Assembly (NCBI RefSeq): GCF_964253085.1
Contig: NZ_CAXUQH020000001.1
Span: 1,302,001-1,366,000 of the forward strand
Reading direction: 5' to 3'
Length of the DNA stretch: 64,000 nt
Origin: Paenibacillus_E sp964253085
GTDB lineage: Bacteria > Bacillota > Bacilli > Paenibacillales > NBRC-103111
Every line of letters starts with the position of its first letter. The stretch's first letter is position 1. The notes under the pieces are model-generated. The model ran no database searches. It worked only from the letters and a program-made list of their open reading frames with translations, and was not told the origin of the DNA. This document shows, one piece after another, positions 35,710 to 44,490 of this stretch. The translations under genes and the position numbers were made by a program.

Positions 35710-38700
35710 ATGATGTATAAAAAGATAATGTCGGGGCTCATTTTATGTACTCTTCTAGTTTCGTTGTTACTCCCGCTACCTAAAGGATTTGCCGCCGGAA
35801 GTACAGGCGTCCTTCAATTTCAGGATGATTTCAGTGCAGGGATGTCACTGTGGAATGGAATTAACGGGTCATGGGTCGTCGATAACGGCGCACTTCGCGT
35901 TACATCGTCCAGCTCGAACAATATTGAGATGAAAGGGACGAATTCGGTTTGGCAGGATCAAATCGTTGATTTTAGGCTGAAAATCTTGGAAACGCCAGGA
36001 GGTGGATTTACAAGAGTATATACGAGATATAGTAGCAATACCAGCAATTTGAGCTTGATGATCCGGCCTATCGGGTTAAGTTATACCATTAATGGGTCTA
36101 GCGAGGTGTCCCTTTCCGGCTATAAATTTACCGTTGGCAGTAACTACGACATCAAGATGAATATATCGGGAAGCACGGCAACCGTATATGCAAAAACTGA
36201 ATCGGAAACCAATTATACGAGTGTAGGAACGATTACGGGTGTACCCGTTCAAAGCGGAAAGGTCAGATTTTCAACCTTCAACGATAAAGCGCAGCTCGAT
36301 AATGTAAGCGTTGTCAATTTGCGCGATTCGGCTTTTATGGCTAACGGAAACATATTGTCTTCTTTGAACGTGGGAAGTCAATCCAATTTGCAATTAATAA
36401 ATGCGACTGGAAATTCGGTTATATGGACTTCTGGCGATGCGGCGAAGGTAACTGTTGATGGAAACGGTGTGGTTACCGGGTTAAGCAGAGGACTAGTTAC
36501 TATTACTGCCGCTACGGCAGACAATTTGTCGCAAGTGAAATTCGATATCTATGTGAAAGATCCGGTGGATTCCATAGGGGTGTTGCAGTTCCAGGACGAT
36601 TTCAGCAATGGTATGAATCTATGGAATCCTGTACAGGGCACTTGGATGGTTGATAATTCCCGCTTATCTTCGACAACAACCGCTTCCTCTCTGATTGAAC
36701 TCAAAGGGGCGAATGCACAATGGAGAAATCAGACGATTGCGATGCGGTTTAATCGTGGAGACAATTTGGCCGGAAACTTCATTTCCATTAAGCTTAGATA
36801 TGTGAGCGAATCCGATTACACACGGCTGCTGATCAGGGGGACCGGATTAAGCTATATTAAAGCAGGCGGTACGGAGCAGTCTTTTTATTCCGGGACATTT
36901 AATCAAGGGGTAGATTACGATATCAAACTGGCTGCTTTGGACGATTCGGTTCAAGTATATGTAAAAACCGCAGCGGATGCTGATTATACGTTTGCGGGAG
37001 CCATTTCCAACGTTGCTTATTCATTTGGCAAGGTGCAGTTGACTACTTACAATCTAAAGGCGACTATTGATGATATTAAAATTTGGAACCATGAAAGCTC
37101 GAAGTTAGTCATGGGCACCAAGCTGGCCGCTTACGCCAGAGGAAATAGCGCGCCTATTCCGATCACCAATAAAACTGGCAAGAATGTCGTATTGAGCTCA
37201 AGCAACCATGCTGTAGCAACAGTCGATCAAACTGGTGTTGTCACAGCCGTCGCAAAGGGGCAGGCTACTATTACCGCTGCAACGTATGACGGTTCTTATC
37301 ATGATAAGAGTGACGTTGTCGTCTATGTCCGGCCAACAGGCGTTTCCCTAAATAAGGCCAGTACTTCGCTATATGTAGGGGAATCCGAGGAACTTACAGC
37401 GACGATCGCTCCAACTGATGCCGATAACTTGTTCACCGTATGGTCAATCAGCGACCCATCCGTGGCAAGCTTGGTCGGCGGAGCAAGCAAGTCTAGAGCC
37501 ATCAAAGCGTTGTCCGCCGGGACGACGACGGTTACTGTTACTACGGTAGACGGCGGATTTTCGGCCACAACCCAGGTTACGGTGAATCCTATACCGGGTC
37601 CAACCGTTTCATCGGCGGAATTCCAGATCGATACGACTCCGAATGCTTTGTCGCCTTATCTATTAGGGGTGCATAACGAACAAGTTTTAAAAATCGGCAG
37701 GGTGACCGATTTTCAACCTGCAAGTCATGATAATCTCGGCATGGAACTCAAGCTGCAAAACGTGCGTGGTCCGGATGGAACAGGTGCTGATTTCTACATG
37801 TATAACGAAGGTACCCTTATTAATTCGAAGGATCCGCGTTATCAGCAATTTTACGGAAATAAAACGATCGGGGCTATTGAAAATGTAAGCTTAAAGCCGG
37901 GTTTTCCTGGGCTATCCCTTGCGAATTCGTACCATCTGGCTAATACTTTGGGTGTGCCGTACGTATATGACTTGAACGTCATCTCACAGTCGGTAGATGA
38001 AATTATGACTCAAATTCGGCAGATGAAGCAGCTGACAACCCAGCCTATTTATGTGGAAATGGGGAATGAGCTATATTCCATTTTCTTTGATAAAGCATTT
38101 CCATCGGTAAACGAGTACATTGCAAAATGCAAATTGATTTATCAGGGCATCAAAAACATCGACCCAACCATAAAAGTTGGTATTGTCGCGGTCGCAAAAG
38201 ACCTTGAAGACAGGATCGCTGCTGACCCCAATAATCAGCCAGATCCTAACGTCGACTGGGGAGCAACGCAGGGGGGACGGGTTGCTGCTTGGAACCAGAG
38301 CCTGGCGCAAGACACCAGTTTCTACGATGCGATCATCGTCCATGTGTATTCCCCTATTCCGTATCTGAATGATTTGACGAACAGCAAGATGATGGACTAT
38401 TTGTATACGTATAACCAAAGCGCATTGGAAGGGCTCATCATTCAAAAAAATCAATTCCCGGGCAAGGAAATGTGGGTAACGGAATGGTCCTCGCTTCCGA
38501 CGGTCATTTTCGGAGAGACGGACTTAAACGAGAAGGCACGCAAACAGTTCATGAAGACACCAGGATTTGCGATCCACAGTATGGAACGGGTGCTGCAAAT
38601 GATCGAGTCAGGCGCAGTGACGATTACCGACGTGCACGCGATGGTGGATACTCAGGGGTTTGGAATCGTGCAGCAGGCATCGAATGGCGATCTCGTCAAA

Positions 38701-39924
38701 TTACCGAATTTTCATGTATTTAAAGCATTGGGCGATTTGCTTGACGCAAACAGCAGTTTCTACAAGATCAATCTCGCACAGGGCAATGTTCAAAATGAAA
38801 AACTTCGCTTTATAGCAACGAATGTATATTATAATGTCGCGGATGTTGGCGCATGGGGATTCGGCGATGCAAGCGGCATTAAGAAGGTCGTATTTGCCAA
38901 CCGCACGATGAACCCAGTTAACGTATCCGTACCAGGAGCGGCGCTCAAGACGAATTGGATATACGGGGGAGAAAATCCTTTGCCGGATTACCTCACCAAT
39001 CCGAATGCGAGCTGGCTGGACGCTCCTCAGGTCAATCCGTTGCCAGAGGCACCTGTCTCAAGTTTTGCCGGACAGATCCAATTGAAGCCTTATTCGATGA
39101 CGATCGTAGACATTGCAGACATGACAGTGCCGACTGCATCGGTCGCATATAGCAGCACAACACCGACCAATGATATTGTAGTAGCGTCCATTACGCCAAG
39201 CGAACATGTAACGATCACGAACAACGGGGGGGCAAACAGCTACTCGTTCCTCATGAACGGCAGCTTTACTTTTGAATTTGTTGATGATGCAGGCAATCAA
39301 GGTACTGCGACCGCAACCGTAAACAACATGATTACGAAAAGCAAAGGTGTGCCGGGAAAACCTGATCTATCTAATGACAATGGATTTGATACTGGCATTC
39401 AAGACGGTAATTACAGGGTGAAAATGGATATGTGGTGGGGAGATAACGGTAGAATCTATAAGCTGTATGAAAATGATGTGCTCATCGAGACCCAAATTCT
39501 TGTGGATAATTCACCGAGTGCCCAATCTACCGTAACGTCAGTTACCTACAAGATGAATGGGACCTACCGCTACTACGCTGAACTCACCAATACTTTTGGC
39601 ACAACGAGAAGTGACATTATGACCGTTATCGTTACTCAGGCAACACCGGCTAAACCGGTCCTTTCAAATGACAATTGGGATGGCGACGGGAATTTCAAAG
39701 TCAGCATGAATATGTGGTGGGGAACCAATGGCGGTGTGTATTATTTATATGAGAACGGTGTTCTCATTTATACACAAGCACTGACGAGTAATTCACCGTA
39801 CGTCCAAGGGGGAGTAACGACCATAACGAATAGAGCAATTGGCACCTATCAATATCGTGGTGAGCTCGTCAACTATGCGGGAACCACTTCCAGTGATACG
39901 AAGATAGTAAATGTAACCAAGTAG
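35710..39924 (+). CDS. Secreted multidomain clan-A-like glycoside hydrolase
   Basis: 1404 residues with a signal peptide ending near PKGFAAG. Two LamG/concanavalin-like modules start at about 33 and 290 (both VLQFQDDFS), interleaved with Big2-type Ig repeats at about 206-285, 460-540 and 540-630. The catalytic part at about 634-1100 looks like a TIM barrel: VEMGNELYS places Glu787 as acid/base after strand 4, and WVTEWSSL places Glu925 as nucleophile after strand 7, the clan GH-A pattern of GH51/GH39/GH30-like enzymes. I could not assign a family. An Ig-like module (TPSEHVTITNNGG) and two C-terminal MWWG modules (about 1215-1404) follow. It lies between a DUF6259-like gene and module C with its own promoter, and ends in a strong terminator. 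Confidence 0.8.
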   Translation: MMYKKIMSGLILCTLLVSLLLPLPKGFAAGSTGVLQFQDDFSAGMSLWNGINGSWVVDNGALRVTSSSSNNIEMKGTNSVWQDQIVDFRLKILETPGGGFTRVYTRYSSNTSNLSLMIRPIGLSYTINGSSEVSLSGYKFTVGSNYDIKMNISGSTATVYAKTESETNYTSVGTITGVPVQSGKVRFSTFNDKAQLDNVSVVNLRDSAFMANGNILSSLNVGSQSNLQLINATGNSVIWTSGDAAKVTVDGNGVVTGLSRGLVTITAATADNLSQVKFDIYVKDPVDSIGVLQFQDDFSNGMNLWNPVQGTWMVDNSRLSSTTTASSLIELKGANAQWRNQTIAMRFNRGDNLAGNFISIKLRYVSESDYTRLLIRGTGLSYIKAGGTEQSFYSGTFNQGVDYDIKLAALDDSVQVYVKTAADADYTFAGAISNVAYSFGKVQLTTYNLKATIDDIKIWNHESSKLVMGTKLAAYARGNSAPIPITNKTGKNVVLSSSNHAVATVDQTGVVTAVAKGQATITAATYDGSYHDKSDVVVYVRPTGVSLNKASTSLYVGESEELTATIAPTDADNLFTVWSISDPSVASLVGGASKSRAIKALSAGTTTVTVTTVDGGFSATTQVTVNPIPGPTVSSAEFQIDTTPNALSPYLLGVHNEQVLKIGRVTDFQPASHDNLGMELKLQNVRGPDGTGADFYMYNEGTLINSKDPRYQQFYGNKTIGAIENVSLKPGFPGLSLANSYHLANTLGVPYVYDLNVISQSVDEIMTQIRQMKQLTTQPIYVEMGNELYSIFFDKAFPSVNEYIAKCKLIYQGIKNIDPTIKVGIVAVAKDLEDRIAADPNNQPDPNVDWGATQGGRVAAWNQSLAQDTSFYDAIIVHVYSPIPYLNDLTNSKMMDYLYTYNQSALEGLIIQKNQFPGKEMWVTEWSSLPTVIFGETDLNEKARKQFMKTPGFAIHSMERVLQMIESGAVTITDVHAMVDTQGFGIVQQASNGDLVKLPNFHVFKALGDLLDANSSFYKINLAQGNVQNEKLRFIATNVYYNVADVGAWGFGDASGIKKVVFANRTMNPVNVSVPGAALKTNWIYGGENPLPDYLTNPNASWLDAPQVNPLPEAPVSSFAGQIQLKPYSMTIVDIADMTVPTASVAYSSTTPTNDIVVASITPSEHVTITNNGGANSYSFLMNGSFTFEFVDDAGNQGTATATVNNMITKSKGVPGKPDLSNDNGFDTGIQDGNYRVKMDMWWGDNGRIYKLYENDVLIETQILVDNSPSAQSTVTSVTYKMNGTYRYYAELTNTFGTTRSDIMTVIVTQATPAKPVLSNDNWDGDGNFKVSMNMWWGTNGGVYYLYENGVLIYTQALTSNSPYVQGGVTTITNRAIGTYQYRGELVNYAGTTSSDTKIVNVTK

Positions 39925-40018
39925 TAAGATCAAATTAAGGTGTTTTTTCATAAGCACGTTAAAATTTTACTGATGGCGAGGCTCATTTAACCCCAATCTG
40001 AAAACAGGTCGCAATTAC

Positions 40019-40047
40019 AAAAATCCATCCTTGAGGGATGGATTTTT
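40019..40047 (+). terminator. Strong terminator after the secreted glycosidase gene
   Basis: AAAAATCCATCC (40019-40030) pairs perfectly with GGATGGATTTTT (40036-40047) around a 5-nt loop, ending in a T run. The 343-bp gap before the next gene otherwise contains only the module C promoter block near 40170-40208. Confidence 0.92.
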
Positions 40048-40169
40048 GCTTTATTTCATTTTCACAATTGGTGATTGTCCAAATACGTTTGCAGGAACTA
40101 ATTGTGTTTTTGCGGAAAACCATCAATCTACGCGATCTGCGCGGCAGTACGACACTTCCGAGAGCAGAT

Positions 40170-40208
40170 TCGTGAAGAAATCGCGATAGCAAAATATTGA
40201 TGATAGAC
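40170..40208 (+). promoter_or_regulatory. Module C promoter block, copy 1 (regulator gene)
   Basis: TTCGTGAA at 40170 and a 26-bp block at 40183-40208 (GCGATAGCAAAAT...TGATAGAC) match the block at 42555-42580 at 21 of 26 positions, with TTCGTGAA placed 13 or 14 bp earlier in each. The copy here lies before the module C AraC gene, so the regulator probably controls itself. Confidence 0.6.
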
Positions 40209-40267
40209 AGACCGTCGCCTTACGGTTATAGTATCTGAATCTCTTTCGTAGATAGAGGAGGGTTCCC

Positions 40268-42493
40268 ATGATCAAAAAAAGATTTTTTCTCAAGCTGCTG
40301 TCCGCCTATCTGGTGCTGGTGATTCTCTATACACTGATTGCGGCAGGCTTATTCATTTACCAGAGCAACGAGCACGTCAACCGGGAACTGTACCGCAAGC
40401 AGGCGGTCTATCTGGAACAAATGCGCGATCAGGCGGATATGAAATTGCGCTTCGCACTTACGCTGTCGGACCAGATGAAGGAACAGGAGACGATTGTCGC
40501 GTACGCGCGCAATCCGCAGCGGGACTATGCGAACATTACGAGCATCTATAATGAGCTTCAGAAGAGCAGCAATGCGTTCCGTGACTTCGGCTACCGGATA
40601 GACATTACCAAGGACAATGACGATCTGGTCATCACGCCCAGCTACACGATTACAAAGGACCGGTACTGGAACGAAATGGGCTTGACGCCCGATTCGAACG
40701 AGGCCGAAGACATGGGGGTGCGGCGGACTCCGAAGCCATACGAAGCCGATACTCTGATTACACTTACGAAAAAAGTGGAAGTGCTCTCGGGCAGCGCTTT
40801 GTACTTCTATTTATCCTTCCACGAACGTTATCTACTGCCGGTACTCGGGCTTGACGGCGAAAGTGCCATCGCCATTCTGGATGGGGAGCGGCTGCTCGCC
40901 TACAAGTCCGCTTTCCAGCCGGAGCGGAAAGATGAGGTTCGCGATAACGTGCTGCCGACGGTTCAGTCAGGAAAAGACGGCCTTTCGTTCCGAGACGGTT
41001 TGTCCGTGCATACGCTGCGCTCCCAGGTGTTGCCAACTTGGACGTTTGTCTACGTGGCGGAACGGTTCGCCCCCTGGTCGGCGATGAAGGAACAGTTAAC
41101 GGTAACGGGTTTTGTCTATGTACTGCTGCTGCTGCTCGGCGGGGGCCTGGCCTACTGGATTTCCCGCCGGATGTACCTGCCGATCGGCCATGTCGTCAGC
41201 TTGCTGCGCTCGGATGAAGACCTAGAGGAGAAGGATTCGGAGGAAAGGGATGAATTTACGTTTATACGTGATACGACAGCCCGGATGAAGAGGGCTAACG
41301 TACAGATGCGGCAAGCGATGATGCAAAGCAAGGTTTCGCTCAAGGACAAGCTGCTGCGGGACATGCTCCATGGCTTGCTGCCGCAGGAACGGGCGGCCGC
41401 TGAGCTGGAGAAGCACGGCCTCGTCTGGCTAGCCTCGCCAAGCCTGGTATGCGTTGTTGAATTCGCCAGCTATTCGGAGGTGGCGAGCCACTACACGAAG
41501 GAAGCTCTCGTTACGTTTAAGTCGCAGCTCCAATTGCTGCTCTCGGAGCGGCTGAGTAAGGAAGGCTTGTGCGAAGTATTCGATTTCGACTACCGTCGCA
41601 TGGGCATCATGCTGCAGGGGGACGATAGCGAACTGGCGAAGCGGATCGTAAGCTCGGTGCTGATGGAGATCGAGGCGAGCGTCGGCTTGCGTCTGGTCGC
41701 TGCGCTGGGCGACCCGGTTCTGGCGGGCGGCGAGTGGGAAAGGGCTTACCGGCAGGCGGTGCAGTGGCTGGATTATGGGGTACTGCGCACCTCCCGTCTC
41801 GTCATCGTGCGAAGCGATCTGGACGGACAGATGAACGACCGGTTTTATTATCCGCTCGATGGGGAGCGCGAGCTGATCGGGAGTGTCATTCGCGGACAAC
41901 GGGAGAACGTTTTCCTCCTGCTGCAGCGGTTGTTGGATGAGAATCGGAGCAGGGAGGCGATCGGCGGAACCGGCTGGACGCATTTCGTATACGCACTACA
42001 AAACACGGTAAACCGGATTCTCCAGCAGTTGAACAAAGTACTGGATACGGATGAGGGCGAAGTGGCGGAGGCACTCCGGAAGCTTCATCATGCGGCTGAG
42101 GATGTCGAGGCAAGGTCAGCCTTGTTTGAGCTGTTCGAGCGGTTGATCGGACTCATTCATTCGGAGCAGACGATGCTGGATCAGACACAGATGCAGGGCA
42201 TCGTCGACTACGTGCATGAGCATTACACTCGCGACCTGTCTTTGTCGGAGATTGCGGAAATGCATCGATTCTCACTTGGCTATATTAGCGGAGCCTTCAA
42301 GAAGCATACGGGTGAAAACTTCAAGGATTACCTAAACCTGTATCGGGTGAAGAAGGCCAAAGAAATTATGGACACGGAGAAGGTGAAAATCGCTGAGCTG
42401 GCTTTGCGGGTGGGCTGCAATAACGTTAACACCTTCATCCGCATGTTCCGTAAATATGAGGGTATCTCTCCCGGTCAATATGCGAAGAAATAG
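40268..42493 (+). CDS. Membrane-bound AraC-family regulator (module C)
   Basis: A 741-residue one-protein sensor regulator. Membrane segments at about 10-32 (YLVLVILYTLIAAGLFIYQ) and 278-298 (VYVLLLLLGGGLAYWI) flank an extracellular Cache-like region. The cytosolic part has a long helical linker and a C-terminal AraC domain from about 641, including LSLSEIAEMHRFSLGYISGAF and IAELALRVGCNNVNTFIRMFRKYEGISPGQY. It lacks kinase and receiver domains, so the ligand signal should pass straight to DNA binding. AGAGGAGGG precedes the start. It is followed by the module C importer genes and is probably their activator. It is strikingly GC-rich compared with modules A and D. Confidence 0.93.
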   Translation: MIKKRFFLKLLSAYLVLVILYTLIAAGLFIYQSNEHVNRELYRKQAVYLEQMRDQADMKLRFALTLSDQMKEQETIVAYARNPQRDYANITSIYNELQKSSNAFRDFGYRIDITKDNDDLVITPSYTITKDRYWNEMGLTPDSNEAEDMGVRRTPKPYEADTLITLTKKVEVLSGSALYFYLSFHERYLLPVLGLDGESAIAILDGERLLAYKSAFQPERKDEVRDNVLPTVQSGKDGLSFRDGLSVHTLRSQVLPTWTFVYVAERFAPWSAMKEQLTVTGFVYVLLLLLGGGLAYWISRRMYLPIGHVVSLLRSDEDLEEKDSEERDEFTFIRDTTARMKRANVQMRQAMMQSKVSLKDKLLRDMLHGLLPQERAAAELEKHGLVWLASPSLVCVVEFASYSEVASHYTKEALVTFKSQLQLLLSERLSKEGLCEVFDFDYRRMGIMLQGDDSELAKRIVSSVLMEIEASVGLRLVAALGDPVLAGGEWERAYRQAVQWLDYGVLRTSRLVIVRSDLDGQMNDRFYYPLDGERELIGSVIRGQRENVFLLLQRLLDENRSREAIGGTGWTHFVYALQNTVNRILQQLNKVLDTDEGEVAEALRKLHHAAEDVEARSALFELFERLIGLIHSEQTMLDQTQMQGIVDYVHEHYTRDLSLSEIAEMHRFSLGYISGAFKKHTGENFKDYLNLYRVKKAKEIMDTEKVKIAELALRVGCNNVNTFIRMFRKYEGISPGQYAKK

Positions 42494-42540
42494 CGGGTCT
42501 GAACGAAGCTCGATAGCTAAAATACGTCGATTTTCCTCCT

Positions 42541-42580
42541 TTTCGTGAAATGATGGTGATACCAAAATCATGGTGATAGA
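42541..42580 (+). promoter_or_regulatory. Module C promoter block, copy 2 (importer operon)
   Basis: TTCGTGAA at 42541 and GTGATACCAAAAT...TGATAGAC at 42555-42580 match the block before the regulator gene (21 of 26 positions). It lies about 75 bp before the permease start, and probably carries the promoter and operator of the importer operon. Confidence 0.6.
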
Positions 42581-42652
42581 CGCCTCCAACCCTGTTCGTT
42601 AAAGTGAGAACTGTATCCGGGATACGACAAATGATCCTAGAAGTAGGGGGAG

Positions 42653-43576
42653 TTGAAAGCGCTTTTGGTGGTAACGATCAGAAAGCATATTGTACAGGAA
42701 TGGCGGCTGTATTTACTGCTGATACCATTCTTGGCTTGGTATGCGTTATTTATGTACAAACCGATGTATGGTCTGCAGATCGCCTTCAAGGATTTCAGCC
42801 TGTTCAAAGGCATCGAGGGCAGCGCCTGGGTCGGGCTGGAGCATTTTAAACAATTTTTTAATGGCCCGTATTTCGGGAGAACGCTGAAAAACACGCTGCT
42901 GCTCAGCTTATATCAGCTGATCTTCGCCTTCCCAGCGCCGATCGTGCTGGCGCTGCTGCTGAACGAAGTGAGAAACCGGCTTTTCCAGAAATTCGTCCAG
43001 ACGTTTACGTATTTGCCGCATTTTATTTCCATCGTGGTGGTGGCAGGCATCGTCACGAACTTTCTCGCCCCTTCGACAGGTGTCGTCAATTCCATCCTCC
43101 AGCTGTTCGGGGGGGAAAAGCTGTATTTCCTGACGAAGCCGGAGTACTTCCGGATCATCTATATTATTTCCATGGATATATGGAAGGAGATGGGCTTCGG
43201 CGCCATCGTGTACATTGCGGCATTGGCCGGGGTGAACCCGGCGCTGTACGAGGCGGCGAAGATCGACGGGGCTGGCCGCTTCCAGCTAATATGGAATGTC
43301 ACGCTGCCTTCGATCATTCCGACGATTGCGATCATGCTGATCCTCAAGATCGGACAACTGATGGAAGTTGGCTACGAAGCGATTATACTGCTCTATCAGC
43401 CCGCAACATATGAGACGGCGGACGTGATCAGCACCTATGTGTACAGGTCCGGTCTGCAGGAAGGGCAGTACGATCTGGCGACAGCCGCTGGGTTGTTCAA
43501 CGCCAGCGTCAGTCTGCTGCTCGTTATTATGGCTAACCGGCTCAGCAAGAAGCTGACCGAGACTGGACTTTGGTAG
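42653..43576 (+). CDS. Sugar ABC transporter permease, LplB type (module C)
   Basis: A permease of up to 307 residues of the LplB class: RLYLLLIPFLAWYALFMYKPMYG, AFKDFSLFKGI, VWV-type second segment, and the EAA loop YEAAKIDGAGRFQLIWNVTLP. The start is uncertain. The TTG at 42653 directly abuts GGGGGAG, and a TTG at 42665 or GTG at 42668 is better spaced, giving a protein about four residues shorter. It is the first gene of the module C importer, with the partner permease starting 9 bp after the stop. A CcpA-like palindrome overlaps the start region. Confidence 0.9.
   Translation: MKALLVVTIRKHIVQEWRLYLLLIPFLAWYALFMYKPMYGLQIAFKDFSLFKGIEGSAWVGLEHFKQFFNGPYFGRTLKNTLLLSLYQLIFAFPAPIVLALLLNEVRNRLFQKFVQTFTYLPHFISIVVVAGIVTNFLAPSTGVVNSILQLFGGEKLYFLTKPEYFRIIYIISMDIWKEMGFGAIVYIAALAGVNPALYEAAKIDGAGRFQLIWNVTLPSIIPTIAIMLILKIGQLMEVGYEAIILLYQPATYETADVISTYVYRSGLQEGQYDLATAAGLFNASVSLLLVIMANRLSKKLTETGLW
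42654..42667 (+). promoter_or_regulatory. CcpA (cre)-like site over the start of the module C permease gene
   Basis: TGAAAGCGCTTTTG differs from the strong catabolite-responsive form TGAAAGCGCTTTCA in the last two bases only. Lying downstream of the promoter block and across the translation start, it would repress by roadblock. It may also be chance within coding sequence. Confidence 0.45.
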
Positions 43577-43585
43577 GTGAATGGA

Positions 43586-44455
43586 ATGAGAACCTCGTTA
43601 GGTGATAAATGCTTCAATGCGGTCAATACGCTCTTGTTATCGATGATTGGACTTGCTGCGCTGTATCCGTTCGTGTATGTGCTGTCGGCCTCGCTGAGCT
43701 CTGGCGATGCGGTCGTATCCGGCAAGGTGCTGCTGCTGCCGGTGAACATCAATCTTGAGGCTTATGTCAAAGTCCTGATGCAGAAAAGCATCTGGGTGGC
43801 CTACGCCAACACGCTCTATTACACGGTCGTGGGCACGTTGGTAAGCTTGTTTCTGACGATTTGTGGGGCTTACCCACTATCCAAGAAAAGGTTGAAGGGG
43901 AAGGGAGTCATCAACTTTCTGATCGCGCTGACGATGTGGTTTCACGCCGGGATGATTCCTTTCTATCTGAATTTGCGGGATATGGGCATGCTGAATGAGC
44001 GCTTTACCATCATTATCGCGTTCGCGGTGACGACCTTCTATGTGTTTCTGCTGCGTACGTTTTTCCAAAGCGTGCCCGTGGAACTGGAGGAGGCGGCGAA
44101 GATTGACGGCGCAGGCGATTACCGGATTTTATGGACGGTGTACTTGCCGTTGTCCCGGGCTTCGCTGATGACGGTCGGGTTGTTCTATGCCGTTACACGC
44201 TGGAATGGGTACTTCTGGGCGATGATCGTCCTGAAGGATAAAGATAAAATTCCGCTGCAGGTGCTGCTGAAGAAGCTGATTGTGGAAAACAACCTGAGCG
44301 AGCAGTTGGTCGATTTCGGCTCCGCGACACTCGTTTCCCAGGAGACGGTCATTTACGCCACTATTATTGTTTCCATCATCCCGATGATGGTCGTCTATCC
44401 GCTAATTCAGAAATATTTTGCCAAAGGGGCCTTGGTCGGTTCGGTGAAAGGGTAA
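43586..44455 (+). CDS. Sugar ABC transporter permease, YtcP type (module C)
   Basis: A 289-residue partner permease. Segments typical of the class include LYPFVYVLSASLSSGDAV, TICGAYPLSKKRLKGKG, WFHAGMIPFYLNLRDMGMLNERF, the EAA loop EEAAKIDGAGDYRILWTVYLP and the end FAKGALVGSVKG. The start at 43586 has AGGTGA upstream; a GTG at 43577 lies within that site and is less likely. It pairs with the 42653 permease. Confidence 0.92.
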   Translation: MRTSLGDKCFNAVNTLLLSMIGLAALYPFVYVLSASLSSGDAVVSGKVLLLPVNINLEAYVKVLMQKSIWVAYANTLYYTVVGTLVSLFLTICGAYPLSKKRLKGKGVINFLIALTMWFHAGMIPFYLNLRDMGMLNERFTIIIAFAVTTFYVFLLRTFFQSVPVELEEAAKIDGAGDYRILWTVYLPLSRASLMTVGLFYAVTRWNGYFWAMIVLKDKDKIPLQVLLKKLIVENNLSEQLVDFGSATLVSQETVIYATIIVSIIPMMVVYPLIQKYFAKGALVGSVKG

Positions 44456-44490
44456 GTTGGCTCCACTACACATAAGGGGGACGTATAAAT

